DNA from: Metallyticus violacea
Taxonomy: Eukaryota; Arthropoda; Insecta; Mantodea; Metallyticidae
Direction of reading: 5' to 3'
Length of the DNA: 64,000 bases
Assembly: GCA_030762175.1 (NCBI GenBank)
Contig: CM060834.1
Span: 25,036,001 to 25,100,000, forward strand
How positions within the stretch are numbered: position 1 is the first letter of the stretch; each line of letters opens with the position of its first letter. Of the stretch, positions 33,148-44,469 are shown one piece after another. The position numbers were made by a program, and so were the translations under genes. The notes beneath the pieces were generated by a model. It made no database searches, was not told the origin of the DNA, and was given only the letters and a program-made list of their open reading frames with translations.

Positions 33148-33173
33148 AAAAAAAAAAAAAAAAAAAAAAAAAA
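33148..33173 (+). repeat. A26 run
   Basis: Homopolymer about 50 bases upstream (minus strand) of the M1-M2 exon acceptor. Confidence 0.9.
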
Positions 33174-33989
33174 GAGCTGAGGTGTGTGTGTAATCAGCTA
33201 AATTCAAACAGGTGTGAAAAGCATTTCATTTGCTACTGTAAGTTGGCAGACTGCAGCGATTTTCTTAGTTCTTTCGGTATTGTTAGATAACTTTATACTG
33301 ATTAATACTATATTTATGTAAATAAATAAAAACGAATATATCTAATTATAGATAAAAAGCTGAAACTAATATCTTAATTCCAACGAGAAACCGAAAATGA
33401 AATTCCATTTCCTATAAATACACATTTTTTGTTTAATTTATAAAATTAAAGTTCAAAACTCATTTCATTTACATTAGTAGAAATAAAATATGAATGAATT
33501 TCTTTTATGTATCAATCACATTGTGACCTTAGCTGCACATGCTCTCTCTCTCTCCTTTCTCTCCCTTCGAAGGGGAATCCTTATCTATGAAATGAAGCAA
33601 TGCATGCGACTCCAACACTTTTCAGTTATTGGCATTGTGTTGATTTAGTTCAGACCGGTTATACATAAGTGAATTGATTGGCGAATATAATGCCAAAAAT
33701 GAAGTTAAGAGTTTATTCTCGTTCACAGTAATATGTTGCTGAATTTGGTGAAATGTTTTACAAATCAGAGTTCGTTCAGAAGTTATGATGATGAAAATGG
33801 CCAATATTGGACAAAGGAAATTCCACCTAACAGAAACAATCAGACTATATCATTTCTGCATAATGACTGCAATAATGTCATTCGGAGCTAAAGTTCGCTT
33901 AAACAACCAATAACTTAAGAACATGATTAGAAGCTCATAAAGAAATGCTCTATTAAGATTTACTTTAGGGCAATATCCATTAATAACGC

Positions 33990-34180
33990 AGTTAACATTA
34001 CAAGACTTATTATTTTGATAATAAATAACCAACAAATATGAAACTAAGTCTAATCCATCCCAACCTAGTAAAATTCTAATAATATTTGGTCTAATAATTA
34101 ATATAATTATAGATAAAACAACCGATAATGGCATTATTAATCTTATTAGCCATATTGGCTAATGGATCTGCTAATGAGAT
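33990..34180 (-). pseudogene. Numt: short mitochondrial ND5 fragment
   Basis: The minus strand encodes RPNIIRILLGWDGLDLVSYL followed by LVIYYQNNKSCN, the highly conserved ND5 motif (LLGWDGLGLVSY.LVIYYQN). Similarity stops after about 45 residues. It is in the intron between the M1-M2 exon and the exon at 36295. Confidence 0.8.
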
Positions 34181-34561
34181 TTAGAAGTAGGGCGTTTTTT
34201 TTAAGCGAACTAAAGAAAGCGCAAGAAACAACTGGTAAACAACGTAAAATAAATGAAACAAATGAACAATTACTGAAATAGTGGCAAATGAGTGAGAATG
34301 TAATTGACAAAGGAAGATAAACTTATCAATTCTTTCCAAACGTTGAAGAAAAATTATATTTATGAACTGTATGGTACGTGTAATGGAAATTGTGCAAAAA
34401 TAACTAACCCATATAATAAGACAAAACAGATATGAAACTCCAAATAAAATTACCAGTTTACTGTCCAGAGTAAGCATGCAACGAATATAATAGAAATCGA
34501 CCAGCCACAACAAGAAACGCAAACTACTCAAGAAGACCCATAAGACTTCAACAAACCTCAT
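34181..34561 (-). other. Unassigned 126-codon membrane-protein-like ORF
   Basis: Starts MRFVEVLWVFLSSLRFLLWL and contains four or so hydrophobic stretches, e.g. KLVILFGVSYLFCLIIWVSY. The segment FLCQLHSHSFATISVIVHLF is loosely like insect gustatory receptors (L-C-x-L-x12-F-x-x-F-Y). There is an in-frame stop just upstream of the ATG and it adjoins the ND5 numt. It could be a receptor fragment, a mobile ORF or chance. No function is claimed. Confidence 0.25.
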
Positions 34562-35284
34562 AAATGAAAATTACGTAGTTTGAGAGGATGACACATAAGA
34601 AGCAGTTTCGAACAGGTAGCACTTTGTTGTTTTAGTTTCAGGTTAGAGAAGCAACAACTGGAATTTGAGATTAGCATGTTTCACAACGTTGTTGCTTTCG
34701 AGTTTCCAGTGGGGATGGACCTGGATGCTGAGCACCAATCAGAAATAAGAGAAGAATTAAATTGAGGAGATTTAATAGTTCATAATAATGAAATAATAAA
34801 CAGTAAGTGATGTAATAAATAAGTGAACGAAGTGTGTATATATGTGTTACTAGTATTCCGTATATATGTGCATTTTTGGGTTAGATGGAAGAAATATAAA
34901 TTGTAATAAAATAGGTACTTAACACTGCAAATAACTATCACGAGCATAAGGCCACGCTTATCTCCATTAGCTGTTGTTTACGAGGGGATATTGGTATTTT
35001 CTTAACTTAACACAGAAAATGGAATCGTATTTCAAAACAATTTTTTTTAAATTCAACTTAATAACTTTTTAACTTTACGCACTTAAAAATTCATAAAGGA
35101 TTTCTAATCCTCTTAAAATGGTTTTCCTTGCTCTACAAGCCACTCCAACTTCATTAATTTTGGGCATTGCAATCACGGACTTTGCACATTGTGTTGCAAC
35201 AGAAGCACGGCTTTGGAAAAAAATTCCCCAATGTTTTAGCATCGGGAATCATGATCAGCAGTGCAGAATAATACACTTCCATCA

Positions 35285-35890
35285 CCGTTTTACCCTATTC
35301 TAAATATTGCGTCAAACATGTTTGGACGAGGCGAACCATCAAGTTTAAATTCTTTGATTATTCTTTTGTTTCTGGATTGTAGTGATTGATCCATAGTTAC
35401 AGCACGATCCAAAAAGGTGGAAGAACCATCTTTAAAATAGCAATAAATCGAATTGGAAGCGGTCACTCTGAGTCGTTTGTGATCAACATTAATGCATTTT
35501 GGGATCCATTTAGCAGTGACTTTTCTCATACCAAAATCATGATATACGATGTTAGAGACGCGTTCATAGGAGATGTTCAAAGTTTCTGTTATGCGTTTCA
35601 GCTCAATTCGTTGATCCTCCAAAGTCAAATCATGATTAGCAACATTTTCAGAACACAATGGACACAGAAGCATATCTTCCAACACGATATTCATTTTTGA
35701 TATCTGTTCTTTTTTACTTAAACCCCGCAACTCTTGTGGTGGCATATGAAGGAGAATGATCCCTCGATGTATCCCACTATATCCTCATAAACTTCCTTGC
35801 CATACATACTTGTCAAAAATAAATAATTGATCATCAAACAGTACTCAATTTTCTCAAAATTCAGATTCTCCTCTGCCATATTTACTTTAA
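35285..35890 (-). pseudogene. mariner transposase remnant, N-terminal half
   Basis: The frame at 35290-35745 encodes LKRITETLNISYERVSNIVY, HDFGMRKVTAKWIPKCINVD and HKRLRVTASNSIYCYFKDGS, then FLDRAVTMDQSL where the family has VTxDExW. Upstream, MAEENLNFEKIEYCLMINYL and SMYGKEVYEDIVGYIE look like the first helix-turn-helix. The catalytic aspartate after VTM is present, but the rest of the DDE domain is missing. Confidence 0.75.
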
Positions 35891-36201
35891 ACATTCACAA
35901 TATAAAATTACTTACACTTACCAATACCAAACTTCGAGAAACTATTTACAGAACAACATACTTGTTGTCATAGTAACCGCTTTCGATTCTGTTGATGGAA
36001 AAGGTCCCAGGCTAAGAATTTGCTAATAATCTCTCTAATATTAAAAGTAGATATAGCGTTATTAGATAGTTTAAATGTAATAGACATAGTTTTGAATTCC
36101 GTAAATCTTAAATTATGTTTATAATATAACTGTAAATACAACAATTAAAAATAATGGGAATATTAGGTCCTGAAATATCAGGATCTAAGTATTTCGGACT
36201 T

Positions 36202-36203
36202 AA

Positions 36204-36234
<31 letters not shown>

Positions 36235-36236
36235 AT
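36202..36236 (+). repeat. (AAAT)n microsatellite
   Basis: About nine TAAA units, 60 bases from the donor of the channel exon that ends at 36295. Confidence 0.93.
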
Positions 36237-36294
36237 TTATATCTTTTTTCCTTTGACAAGCTTTCTCTTTTCTATAATGTGTGGATTAATTTAC

Positions 36295-36453
36295 CCCAAG
36301 GCATTCTGCTGGTAAAGTTGTGCTCACAAACAATGATGTCAGCATTGTAGTGATACAGTGACATCTGCGTCTGATTATTTACATTCCAGAAATTTACAGA
36401 TGATTTGTTTCCCTTCTTCCAGCTCAGCGCCATCTCTTCTGCCGAATGCAGAG
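36295..36453 (-). CDS. Cys-loop ligand-gated channel, exon between Cys-loop and M1
   Basis: This exon was located by splice phase: acceptor CGTTTTAG and donor TGGG|GTAAAT, 159 nt, phase 1 to phase 1, exactly what the flanking exons demand. It encodes LHSAEEMALSWKKGNKSSVN, then FWNVNNQTQMSLYHYNADII and VCEHNFTSRMPW. The opening HSAxEMxLxW fits the beta-strand region after the Cys-loop. It carries possible N-glycosylation sites (NKS, NQT, NFT) as expected for the extracellular domain. Confidence 0.85.
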
Positions 36454-37099
36454 CTAAAACGAGATATCATACAATGTAAATGTAAATAATTAGGTATCTG
36501 AATAATCGAGTATATTTACTAAGTTTAACCATATATTTTAGGTTGTGCAGTTAGCAAGCATTGGCCATAACTATTAGCTAACAAAGTTCTACCAGTCTGC
36601 TATTTGGCTACACTATATACAAATTCTCATAATAGGTATTTAATATTACCAAGAACGTAATTTTTGGCCTGCGATTAAAGTAACAATATCAAAATATGAA
36701 CATTCTGTATAAGCTATTAACTATTTAATCACACTAGTCCATACAATTTTTGCTGCATGAAAATTGTTCATATTTTCTGATTCTTTAACACATGGAATCT
36801 CTCAAACCAGCTTTAGTTTCGTGTCACCGGAATATTACAGTTTTTCAGAAATCGGTATTATAGAAAATAACAGATTTTATTATTTGTTCATTGAGCAGAT
36901 ACGTAACATAAATTTTCTGAGAGATTTAAATAAGACAACAAATTTTTCACTTTGTAAATGAAACAGCAGGATTAAATCACGGCTTAGGATCAGAAAAACC
37001 CGGCCACAAAGAATCAATTTAGTTCCTGGAAAAAAAAAAATGTGAAGTATGAATCATTGGTTTCCCCTTCTAATGTCCATCTTTAACCACTCCATATTA

Positions 37100-37571
37100 A
37101 GTTAGATCAGATGAAACAATTTGTTACTGCTCTGAATAAGGGTAGTGATTGTTTCAACTTTCTTGTTACAAAGTTCCAATAGAAAACTGAAGCTAAGATA
37201 GTAGCAGGTATTTTCGATGTACCCCGAGATTCGTGAGCTTATGAGACCTTTCCTCAGTCGATGTCTGAGTTAGGGAAGTCAGCATAGTTGGCATACAAAA
37301 AGTGACAGAAAACTTTCTTGGCAACAAGAAATCTGAGAACTATACAGAAATTGTGGAGGAAATGTTACAACCTTTTAGAAATCTAGGGTGTAGAATGAGT
37401 GTTAAAGTGCATTTTCTCAACAGCCATATTGACGTGAATCTTGGTGTAATGAGTGAAGAACAAGGTGAGCGGTTTCATAAAGACATTAAAACAATGGAAA
37501 CTCGCTATCAAGGCCATTGGGATGTGTCAATTATGGCTGATTACAGTTGGTGTTTGAAAGGGGACACCTAG
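37100..37571 (+). pseudogene. C-terminal fragment of a widespread arthropod repeat ORF
   Basis: The open part (37302-37571) encodes MTENFLGNKKSENYTEIVEE, MLQPFRNLGCRMSVKVHFLN and RFHKDIKTMETRYQGHWDVS, then IMADYSWCLKGD. The frame upstream (KQFVTALNKGSDCFNFLV, then stops) belongs to the same protein. From memory this matches a hypothetical ORF present in many copies in arthropod genomes (SxEQGERFHxDIxxMExRYQGxWD). Its element class is not known to me. Confidence 0.6.
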
Positions 37572-38929
37572 TGAAGGACATATCAGAACTTCGAAAAAAT
37601 GAATGGGTGAAAAAGTTTGAAATTTATAATTATTGACACATAAACATATTCATTATTATTTAAGTTAAAGTGAAATCTGCAAAAAATAGTTTTGTTATAG
37701 CTATATATCTTAAAACTTATTCAATTTCTCATCAAAAACACAAGTACATTATTTACACTTGATGTGATTTTGTTTAAAACCTAGTACGATAGAGTAAAAC
37801 TGAAAACATATTTCAATTCAGGGCATTCATATTACATATATCACGTGGAAAAATAAAAAAGCAAGGAAAAAAATTGTAGACCAGTGTAATATATCAAATT
37901 CTGCAACAAAGATAAACATATATAGTATATGTAAAAATATTGTAATATTATGTAATATGGAGTGAAATGCATATTATTACAAAAATGTAAAATAAAATCT
38001 ATGAACAAATGTGAGAGCACAAGCGGATACTGAAAAATAATGCATCTTTTTTTTTAAATAAAAAACGTTTAACATTATTTGAATAAAATAAAAGTTAATT
38101 GCTTTATAGAAATTGTTCTTCATACTACAAAATTACTTTCCCAAATAGTCGTTCTTACTATTAACACACTTCAGCCAATAGAATTAATGCTGTCACTGTA
38201 GAATTTCTCTTCTGATGATATAACCATAGCCTCATAGTCAGAATCAAACTGGAGTTCTCTCAAGTTTTCCTTAAATTTTAGAAACAGATATCAGGAATGA
38301 GCATTCGAGGTTCAAAGATCTGCTGTGATGTGTCGCACTTGATTGAAAGTAAGTTCTGCTTGTGTTTGCAGATGTTCGAGTTCATCAACAAGACGAGCCT
38401 CAGTTGCAGACGCGACCTTCTACTCCGTTCTTTATAACACAAGTTGAGAGTTGCTCCACTGAGAACACGAGAAGCCTTACGCCGTATAGCACTGAAGCCT
38501 ACACATTAATCCCCATAAACAGACTTCATTTTCCGATTAATGTCTACTGGGGGCACTTTTTGTGCTGTTAGAAACTCGATCACAGTGCACACTGACAGCA
38601 TTTTACATCCGTCATGTTTAATGCTATGATTCAGAGACCCCTGGTGATAGAACTTTGAAATCTACAACAGAGAAGCGGGAAAGTCTTAACGAATACAATG
38701 CATGGTTGCCCATAATTCAATTTATGTTTAGAACGTATAAAAAAGGCATTACTTTTCGCCATCTCTGATAAAAATACGAGAGAGCTTGTCCATTGATGGA
38801 ACAGCATACTGGCGGAACCTTGATCCCATGAAACTTGCGTTCAGTTGCGGACGCAGGCCTAAAATAACTCTGCATCTCTGGGCAGATTGTGGGGTTTTCC
38901 GAACTCGTTTTACAGTTCAAAAGAATTGA

Positions 38930-39103
38930 AAGAATGACACAGAAATGAACGAAAGTTAATACCGAAAATGATTTAGAAAAAGAATGCCAAAACATAAAAT
39001 GCAATATATTGCAAACAGCAAAAGTGGCACTTGGTAATAAAACAAATCAAAAAGAAACAAAATCCCTATATTGGAATGAAGAAATATAGACAGCAGTAAA
39101 AGA

Positions 39104-39157
<54 letters not shown>

Positions 39158-40840
39158 TATCTTAAATGTTTACAAACATCTAACGAAGAAACTAGAGTAT
39201 ATTATAAATTAAAAAGGAATATAGCAAAAATCAAACATAAAAGAGAGTCACTTAAATTCACGGAATAAGTATTTTGACAATATAACATGATATTTATATT
39301 TATGAAAGAAAAATATAGCTTGTAAAGTAAGGAGACATCATTAAATCAACAGAACGAGATAAAGTTAAATTATCATGAATTTCAAAAACAGAATGAATAG
39401 AATATTACAACAATTATTATATAATGACAATATAGATGATGGACAGGAAGAAAGGACAGTAGATTTTATAACAACAGAAGAATTGAAAAATGCTATCAAA
39501 AGAATGAAAAACAGATAAGCTCCAGGAACTGACAACATCAAGTAGAAAGTATGGAGGATTGATATTACAACCACATCTATTATATATTTATTGAATATGT
39601 GTTAGAGAACGAGGAAAATTTCAAAAGAATGGGTGATAGCTTTAAAACTATCTCGTTATTTAAAAAGGGACAAAGAGACGAATGCAAAAACTATAAAGAG
39701 ATACGTTTATTGAATATAATCTATAAAATAAAGAATTATTACCTTTAGATTAAACATATTATGTAACATAAAATTAGTGAGGAATAAAGTGGATTTAGAA
39801 ATGGCAGATCGTGTATTGATAATGCTTTTATAATGAAACAAATGATAGAAAAACGAAGAGAATATAACTTAGAAACACAGCTAACATTTTTTTGACTAGG
39901 AAACACCTTTGATAAAGTAGACCGCTCATTATTATGGAAAATATTATATCAAACAGGATACCCTATATATCTAATAAAATTCATAGTAGGCTTATATATA
40001 TACACAGATAATATAATAGATGTAAATGGGAAGTAAACAGAAGAAACAAAAACAAATTGTTATCTAAAACAAGGTTGAACAGAATATATCAGTAAATATT
40101 TTGCTATTTGCTGATGATATAGTATTAATGTTGGACAAGAAGGGGGGACTACAAAAAGCAATATATCAACTAAATAAAATAAATAAAGAATACAATATCA
40201 TAATTTTAAAGACTAAAATAAAGCAATGAAGTTCCGAGGTAAATACCCAATAAGAACAAAAATTGTATAGGAGAAAAAACAATAAACTATCGCACTTTCG
40301 ACATTTAGGTTGTGATGTTACATATGGAGCAGATCAAAATGTTAATATAAAAATACAAAAGTTCCAAACTGTGTTTGGAACAATTAGAAATACTTTGAAA
40401 AACAAAATAGAAAACACACAATTAAGATTGTACACAGTCATTACCTTACCAGTTATTTTTTTTTTTATGAAAGTGAGGTTTGAACTTAAAAACGGGGGGG
40501 GGGGAGAATAAAATTCAAGCGGCAAAAATTCACTTTTTACGATTGTAAAAAAAGTTGCACAAAAGAGGATCATATAAGAAATGAGGATATAAGGAAAGAA
40601 TTAGAAGTGCAATCAATATTACAATAATTAGGGAATTATAGACAAAAATGGGCAGAGCATTTAAAAAGAACATGGAAGATAGAATATAAAAAAATGTTGA
40701 CAAATAACTCGAAAGGAGGAAGATCAATTGGATGACCAAAAGAAAGATGGATAGGAACAAAAATGTGAGATCGGAATAGGCAGGGCCTAACCCGGGATGG
40801 AAGAAGAAGAAGAAGAAGAAGAAGAAGAAGAAGAAGAACG
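38930..40840 (+). mobile_element. LINE (non-LTR retrotransposon) RT region, degraded
   Basis: Pieces in order: ECQNIKCNILQTAKVALGNK, WNEEI, a poly-lysine expansion, KNAIKRMKN-like APGTDNIK, ETPLIK-like AFDKVD region, LLFADDIVLMLDK (YADD equivalent near 40100-40130), LSHFRHLGCDVTYGADQNVN, IKIQKFQTVFGTIRNTLKNK and RPKERWIGTKM. This is the endonuclease-RT LINE that is very common in insects (lineage ending NYLGxxITYxxDxDVNxKxxKF). It ends in an (AAG)n tail at 40801-40838. Stops and shifts throughout. Confidence 0.82.
39105..39155 (+). repeat. In-frame (AAG)17 expansion inside LINE coding region
   Basis: Seventeen AAG codons in the LINE frame between AVKD and YILNVYKHL, where relatives have only a few lysines. 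Confidence 0.9.
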
Positions 40841-41064
40841 CATTTTCTGTTTAAGAGTCTTTTAAAAATCACATAAATGCCCATTATTCTATGCCCAAAA
40901 CCTTCTAATGCACCAAATTTTGAATGCATGGGGTCGTATAAGGAAATAAAGCCTTAAGTAAATAATTAATAATAAGAGACCTGAACTCTACAGCGCCTTC
41001 TTCCATCAACTGCGTTCATTGCTTGGTCACAAATGTAATACAAATAAACGACTTACATACTTAC

Positions 41065-41147
41065 TCGACACAAAATCCAAGTTGCATTCCTGTATATCCA
41101 AAGGAAACATCTCAAAGTCAAAGTTGCACTTCATTAACAAATCCATT
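41065..41147 (-). CDS. Cys-loop ligand-gated channel, Cys-loop exon
   Basis: Entered in phase 2 after CATTTCAG and left in phase 1 at TCGA|GTAAGT. It encodes MDLLMKCNFDFEMFPLDIQE followed by CNLDFVS. The two cysteines are separated by exactly 13 residues (C-NFDFEMFPLDIQE-C) with the canonical FPxD at the loop tip, which defines the receptor superfamily. It was too short to appear as an ORF and was found by motif and phase. Confidence 0.95.
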
Positions 41148-41279
41148 CTGAAATGTAAAGAGAGCAAATAAAACCTGTACATAAAAGTTCGTCATACAAT
41201 AATCTAAACCTTTTTAAATATGGTATGTGGATTATTTTATATTTATTGGCATTTGTTATTGTGTTTATACTGATGTAAG

Positions 41280-41540
41280 CACCGGATGGCTAGACTCGAT
41301 GAGGTATAGTGAGCCACCAAACGAGCTCGGGTTACCCACCTGCAGAGCTGGGGAGGCTGATGCTGGATTAGGCCGCTCTACCAGTAGTAAAAGGGTACTG
41401 GTAGCCTAGCAGGGTGGCAAAGGCGTAGTTAACCAGAGTATATGCTTCCACCCCGAAAGGGTGAGCTAGTTTTGGAAGGTAGGAAATATCCAATGGAAAA
41501 ATCCAATAAGGTAGTGCCTCTGGCTGGTTACTTGAGGAAT
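41280..41540 (+). repeat. GC-richer unclassified block
   Basis: A stretch clearly richer in GC than its surroundings (AGCTGGGGAGGCTGATGC, CAGGGTGGCAAAGGCGTAGT). It looks like the body of a repeat, but I see no second copy in this window. Confidence 0.35.
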
Positions 41541-41736
41541 CCTGATTGAACATATGTAATGTGTAACTCTATTGTGGCATTATAAAAGTATTAATAACGT
41601 AACTTAGCATACTAAAAGGCACTAATAATGCGTTTTAGAATACTTTTACTTATACATACGACAAAACCGCGCCTTTTCTTATACCGGCATTAGCTCTGAC
41701 TGCATGCATACGAGAGAAACAAGGCCAGACACCCTG

Positions 41737-42233
41737 CCGTCTTATGTGGAACCAAGATACGCCTCCTTTCACAAACGGTGAACAGTAGGACAGCGGAGAA
41801 AATCTAGTGTGTTAGTTTGGAGTTGCGAATGTTACGGCAACTCTTCTGTTTTTCGTCTATTGGAATTCGCAATTCATTCTTGCGCGCGCGCGCACACACA
41901 CACTAACCCTGACATAACCTTCGAGTAAATCCTAGAAACAGGTGAACTCAGTGGTTGCTACGGCTCGTTACGGCCTGACGGCCTACGCGCGCTTCCTTTT
42001 CGTTAATATAAATTTATAGCGGATTGTATGATACTATGTTAAGAGATAAATCATTATAATGGTGGCAAATATCCATTAATTCCAGCAAAAAGAAAATCGT
42101 AAATATAAATTTATTGCGGATTGTGTACATAGTACTATATTGGCGGGTAAATCATTGTAATGATGGCAAATCTCCTATAACTTCAGCAGAATTAAAACAA
42201 CAAAAACAATAATAATAACAAATAATAATAATA

Positions 42234-42273
<40 letters not shown>

Positions 42274-42485
42274 TTTCACCGCGTAGAAGCGAATCCACTA
42301 TTTCCACTTTATAGACTTTCCCTTTAATATCCGAACGCACCAACCGTCTGAACTACCACACCGTTGCGCTGGTTGGTCTGATTATATTTGCCTATATTTG
42401 TTAAAGTCAGACTACCTTCGGCTAAGGACGCTCTCCTCCGCTGCCGTTCGTGAAAGCGGGCGTGCCTTGGTTCCACACAAGACGG
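41737..42485. mobile_element. Foldback/MITE-like element with ~45-60 bp terminal inverted repeats
   Basis: The left end CCGTCTTATGTGGAACCAAG (from 41737) matches the reverse complement of the right end, CCGTCTTGTGTGGAACCAAG (to 42485). Pairing continues as CGCCTCCTTTCACAAACGG against CGCCCGCTTTCACGAACGG. The interior holds two diverged direct copies of a ~90-bp unit (about 42004-42088 and 42100-42190, with ATATAAATTTAT.GCGGATTG) and an ATT/AAT microsatellite (42208-42272). There is no coding capacity. It sits in the intron between the channel exons at 41065 and 42713. Confidence 0.8.
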
Positions 42486-42712
42486 AATGATTAGTGACCA
42501 GAAGTGAGAGACAAACAGTGCTACTAGCGGCCAAACTCACGCGGAAAACTCTGTACAGAAAAAGTTACTAATAAATACATTTTCCACGCTTAAGAATATT
42601 GCTAATCACCAGCACAGAAAGCAACAACAAATTTCGTTGAGGAAACTGTTTTAAAATATCTGGATAGTGACAATTTATGTACGCTAGAAAGACTTTTCAC
42701 AGTTTGACTCAC

Positions 42713-42936
42713 CTAAGAGCCTGTATTAAGGTCTTGTCCGACTGAAGCATCATGTGACTGAACTCTTGTTCCATTTTGTGGTGACGCATGCGCTTTACGT
42801 AGAAATCTGGAGTCCAGAATCGTGTCCCATCCTCAGGATCCAGAGGATAGCTCTTGCCGGGCTTCATGCTATTAGCATCAAATTCCATGCGAGGTTCCTT
42901 CCAGTATCGAAAAATAGAAATATCCAGCATCATCTC
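42713..42936 (-). CDS. Cys-loop ligand-gated channel, exon with WxPD loop
   Basis: Entered in phase 0 after TTTTTATAG and left in phase 2 at AG|GTGAGT. It encodes EMMLDISIFRYWKEPRMEFD, ANSMKPGKSYPLDPEDGTRF and WTPDFYVKRMRHHKMEQEFS, ending DKTLIQALR. WTPDFY is the WxPD signature of the ligand-binding domain, and the RYWKEPRM block is the preceding loop. It joins the exon at 50745 (phase 0) and the Cys-loop exon (AGA split codon). Confidence 0.94.
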
Positions 42937-43159
42937 CTATAAAAAATAAACCGTTGGAAGCAACTTCTTAACGAAAAAAACACAGACGAAACGAATCAGA
43001 AAATAACGCTTTTTGACTACGGTTTAGGTTTTTTCCAAATTCGGCCAAGTGCTTATATTGTAATGTTGTCTATCTTTTCACTGTTCTACAGATCAGAGCT
43101 AAATCCTTTCTGTAACAAATTAATTGGTCGTCAGCAAATAATAGGGAGCAAATTATCTC

Positions 43160-43700
43160 TTCTATCATTCCATAGGCGTTTACCTTTCCTCAGATACTTC
43201 TGAAGATATATGTTGTACTGAACTGGATTGGCAGAGATGGAGGAAATTTCGGTACATTCGTTTGTGCTTATACCCTGAAGGCATCTCCGGCAGGAAGGAA
43301 TGGGATGAGGCACCAGGCGGACAGGCTCCACGGACGACGAGACATGGGACGTAGATGGAGTCCCTAATAATGTTTCCAGATAGAACTCCCCAAGCCGGCG
43401 GAGTTTCCCCCTCCAAGGAATTGCAAGTCCCTCAAAAAAGCTGCTTACATACCAGACGTCGGGGTAGAAATCTTTCCCAAACACAAGCCACTATTACACC
43501 GCGCACTGCAACAGCCCATACGCTCCTAGCACCTTCGACCCTACAACAGAGCCAACGGGATGAAATAAGGTCATATGGGAAAGGGGGAAATTCATTCGGG
43601 TAAGCGACCAAGACTAGCATGGCCGACCCCAAGAGATTTGAACCCGAGATCTTGGGTCTACGAGGAAAGTATGATTACTACTAGTCCACCAGGGAGATGT
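43160..43700 (-). repeat. tRNA-derived SINE, family C, copy 4
   Basis: On the minus strand a tRNA-like head (GGTGGACTAGTAGTAATCAT, B-box-like GGGTTCAAATC) starts near 43697. It is followed by a body with CATCCCGTTGGCTCTGTTGT. The overlapping ORFs in this block are not conserved coding. Confidence 0.6.
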
Positions 43701-44460
43701 TTTTATTCATTTTAATTATAGATAAGGCTGCAGCATATAATTATTATTGTGTTGATAATATTTACTTTTGTTACAACCTTTCTAATATTTTCCATAATTT
43801 AATGATACATTTTCATGTATTTTTTCTACTCTATAAGTAATTATACTGGTTCTTGTAGGACAGATATTTTCTCAAATATTCGTTTCAAACCAAATTGTTC
43901 ATAGTGTATTGATCTTTTTTAAACCGTCACGGGTTATTGAGGGTTCGTTAACATAGCCGGCTATTTCGAAGCGACGGTTAGCAGTGTCCAGAGGGAGCAG
44001 CTAGTAATTTATACATGGAGAATTTAATTTACTGTATCTGATTGGTGATTTATACTATTCCTCCTAAGAGAAGCGTAGAGATCGTTGGAATAAAGAGTTG
44101 GTTGGAACTATGGAAGACAACCATCAAACAAGGTAGACGTATGTCGGAGCCAGTTCTCCATCGTGTAAAGGCTATTTCAGGTCAGTTATTTGATTGTCAA
44201 ACTTTTGGAAAATTAGAATATTGTAATAAATTATTTAATGTGATTTTGTTATTTCCGTGTGTCTTATTTAACAAACTCTCTTTCAATTTCCTAGTAAAGC
44301 AAGTAAGGTGATAATATAACTTTATTTTTCAATTAGATGAACTCCGTAGAATTACGTTCCCATATTAGGATGTCATAGAACGTGGTATTTATAGGCAAAG
44401 GAGTCAGGTTCGTAACATATTTTGGTGAAGTTAGTACTGTTATTTTAATATTTATAATTG
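43701..44460. other. Intron, nothing recognised
   Basis: AT-rich; a small GC-richer patch at 43925-44010 has no assigned identity. The ORF at 44042-44311 has no recognisable domain. Confidence 0.4.
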
Positions 44461-44469
44461 TACTGAAAA

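Noticed and set aside
42152..42343. 63-codon ORF with poly-isoleucine
   Set aside because: Read-through of the ATT microsatellite in the foldback element.
43131..43632. Several overlapping ORFs of 66-117 codons
   Set aside because: They lie within a SINE-like repeat of higher GC, in conflicting frames and without domains.
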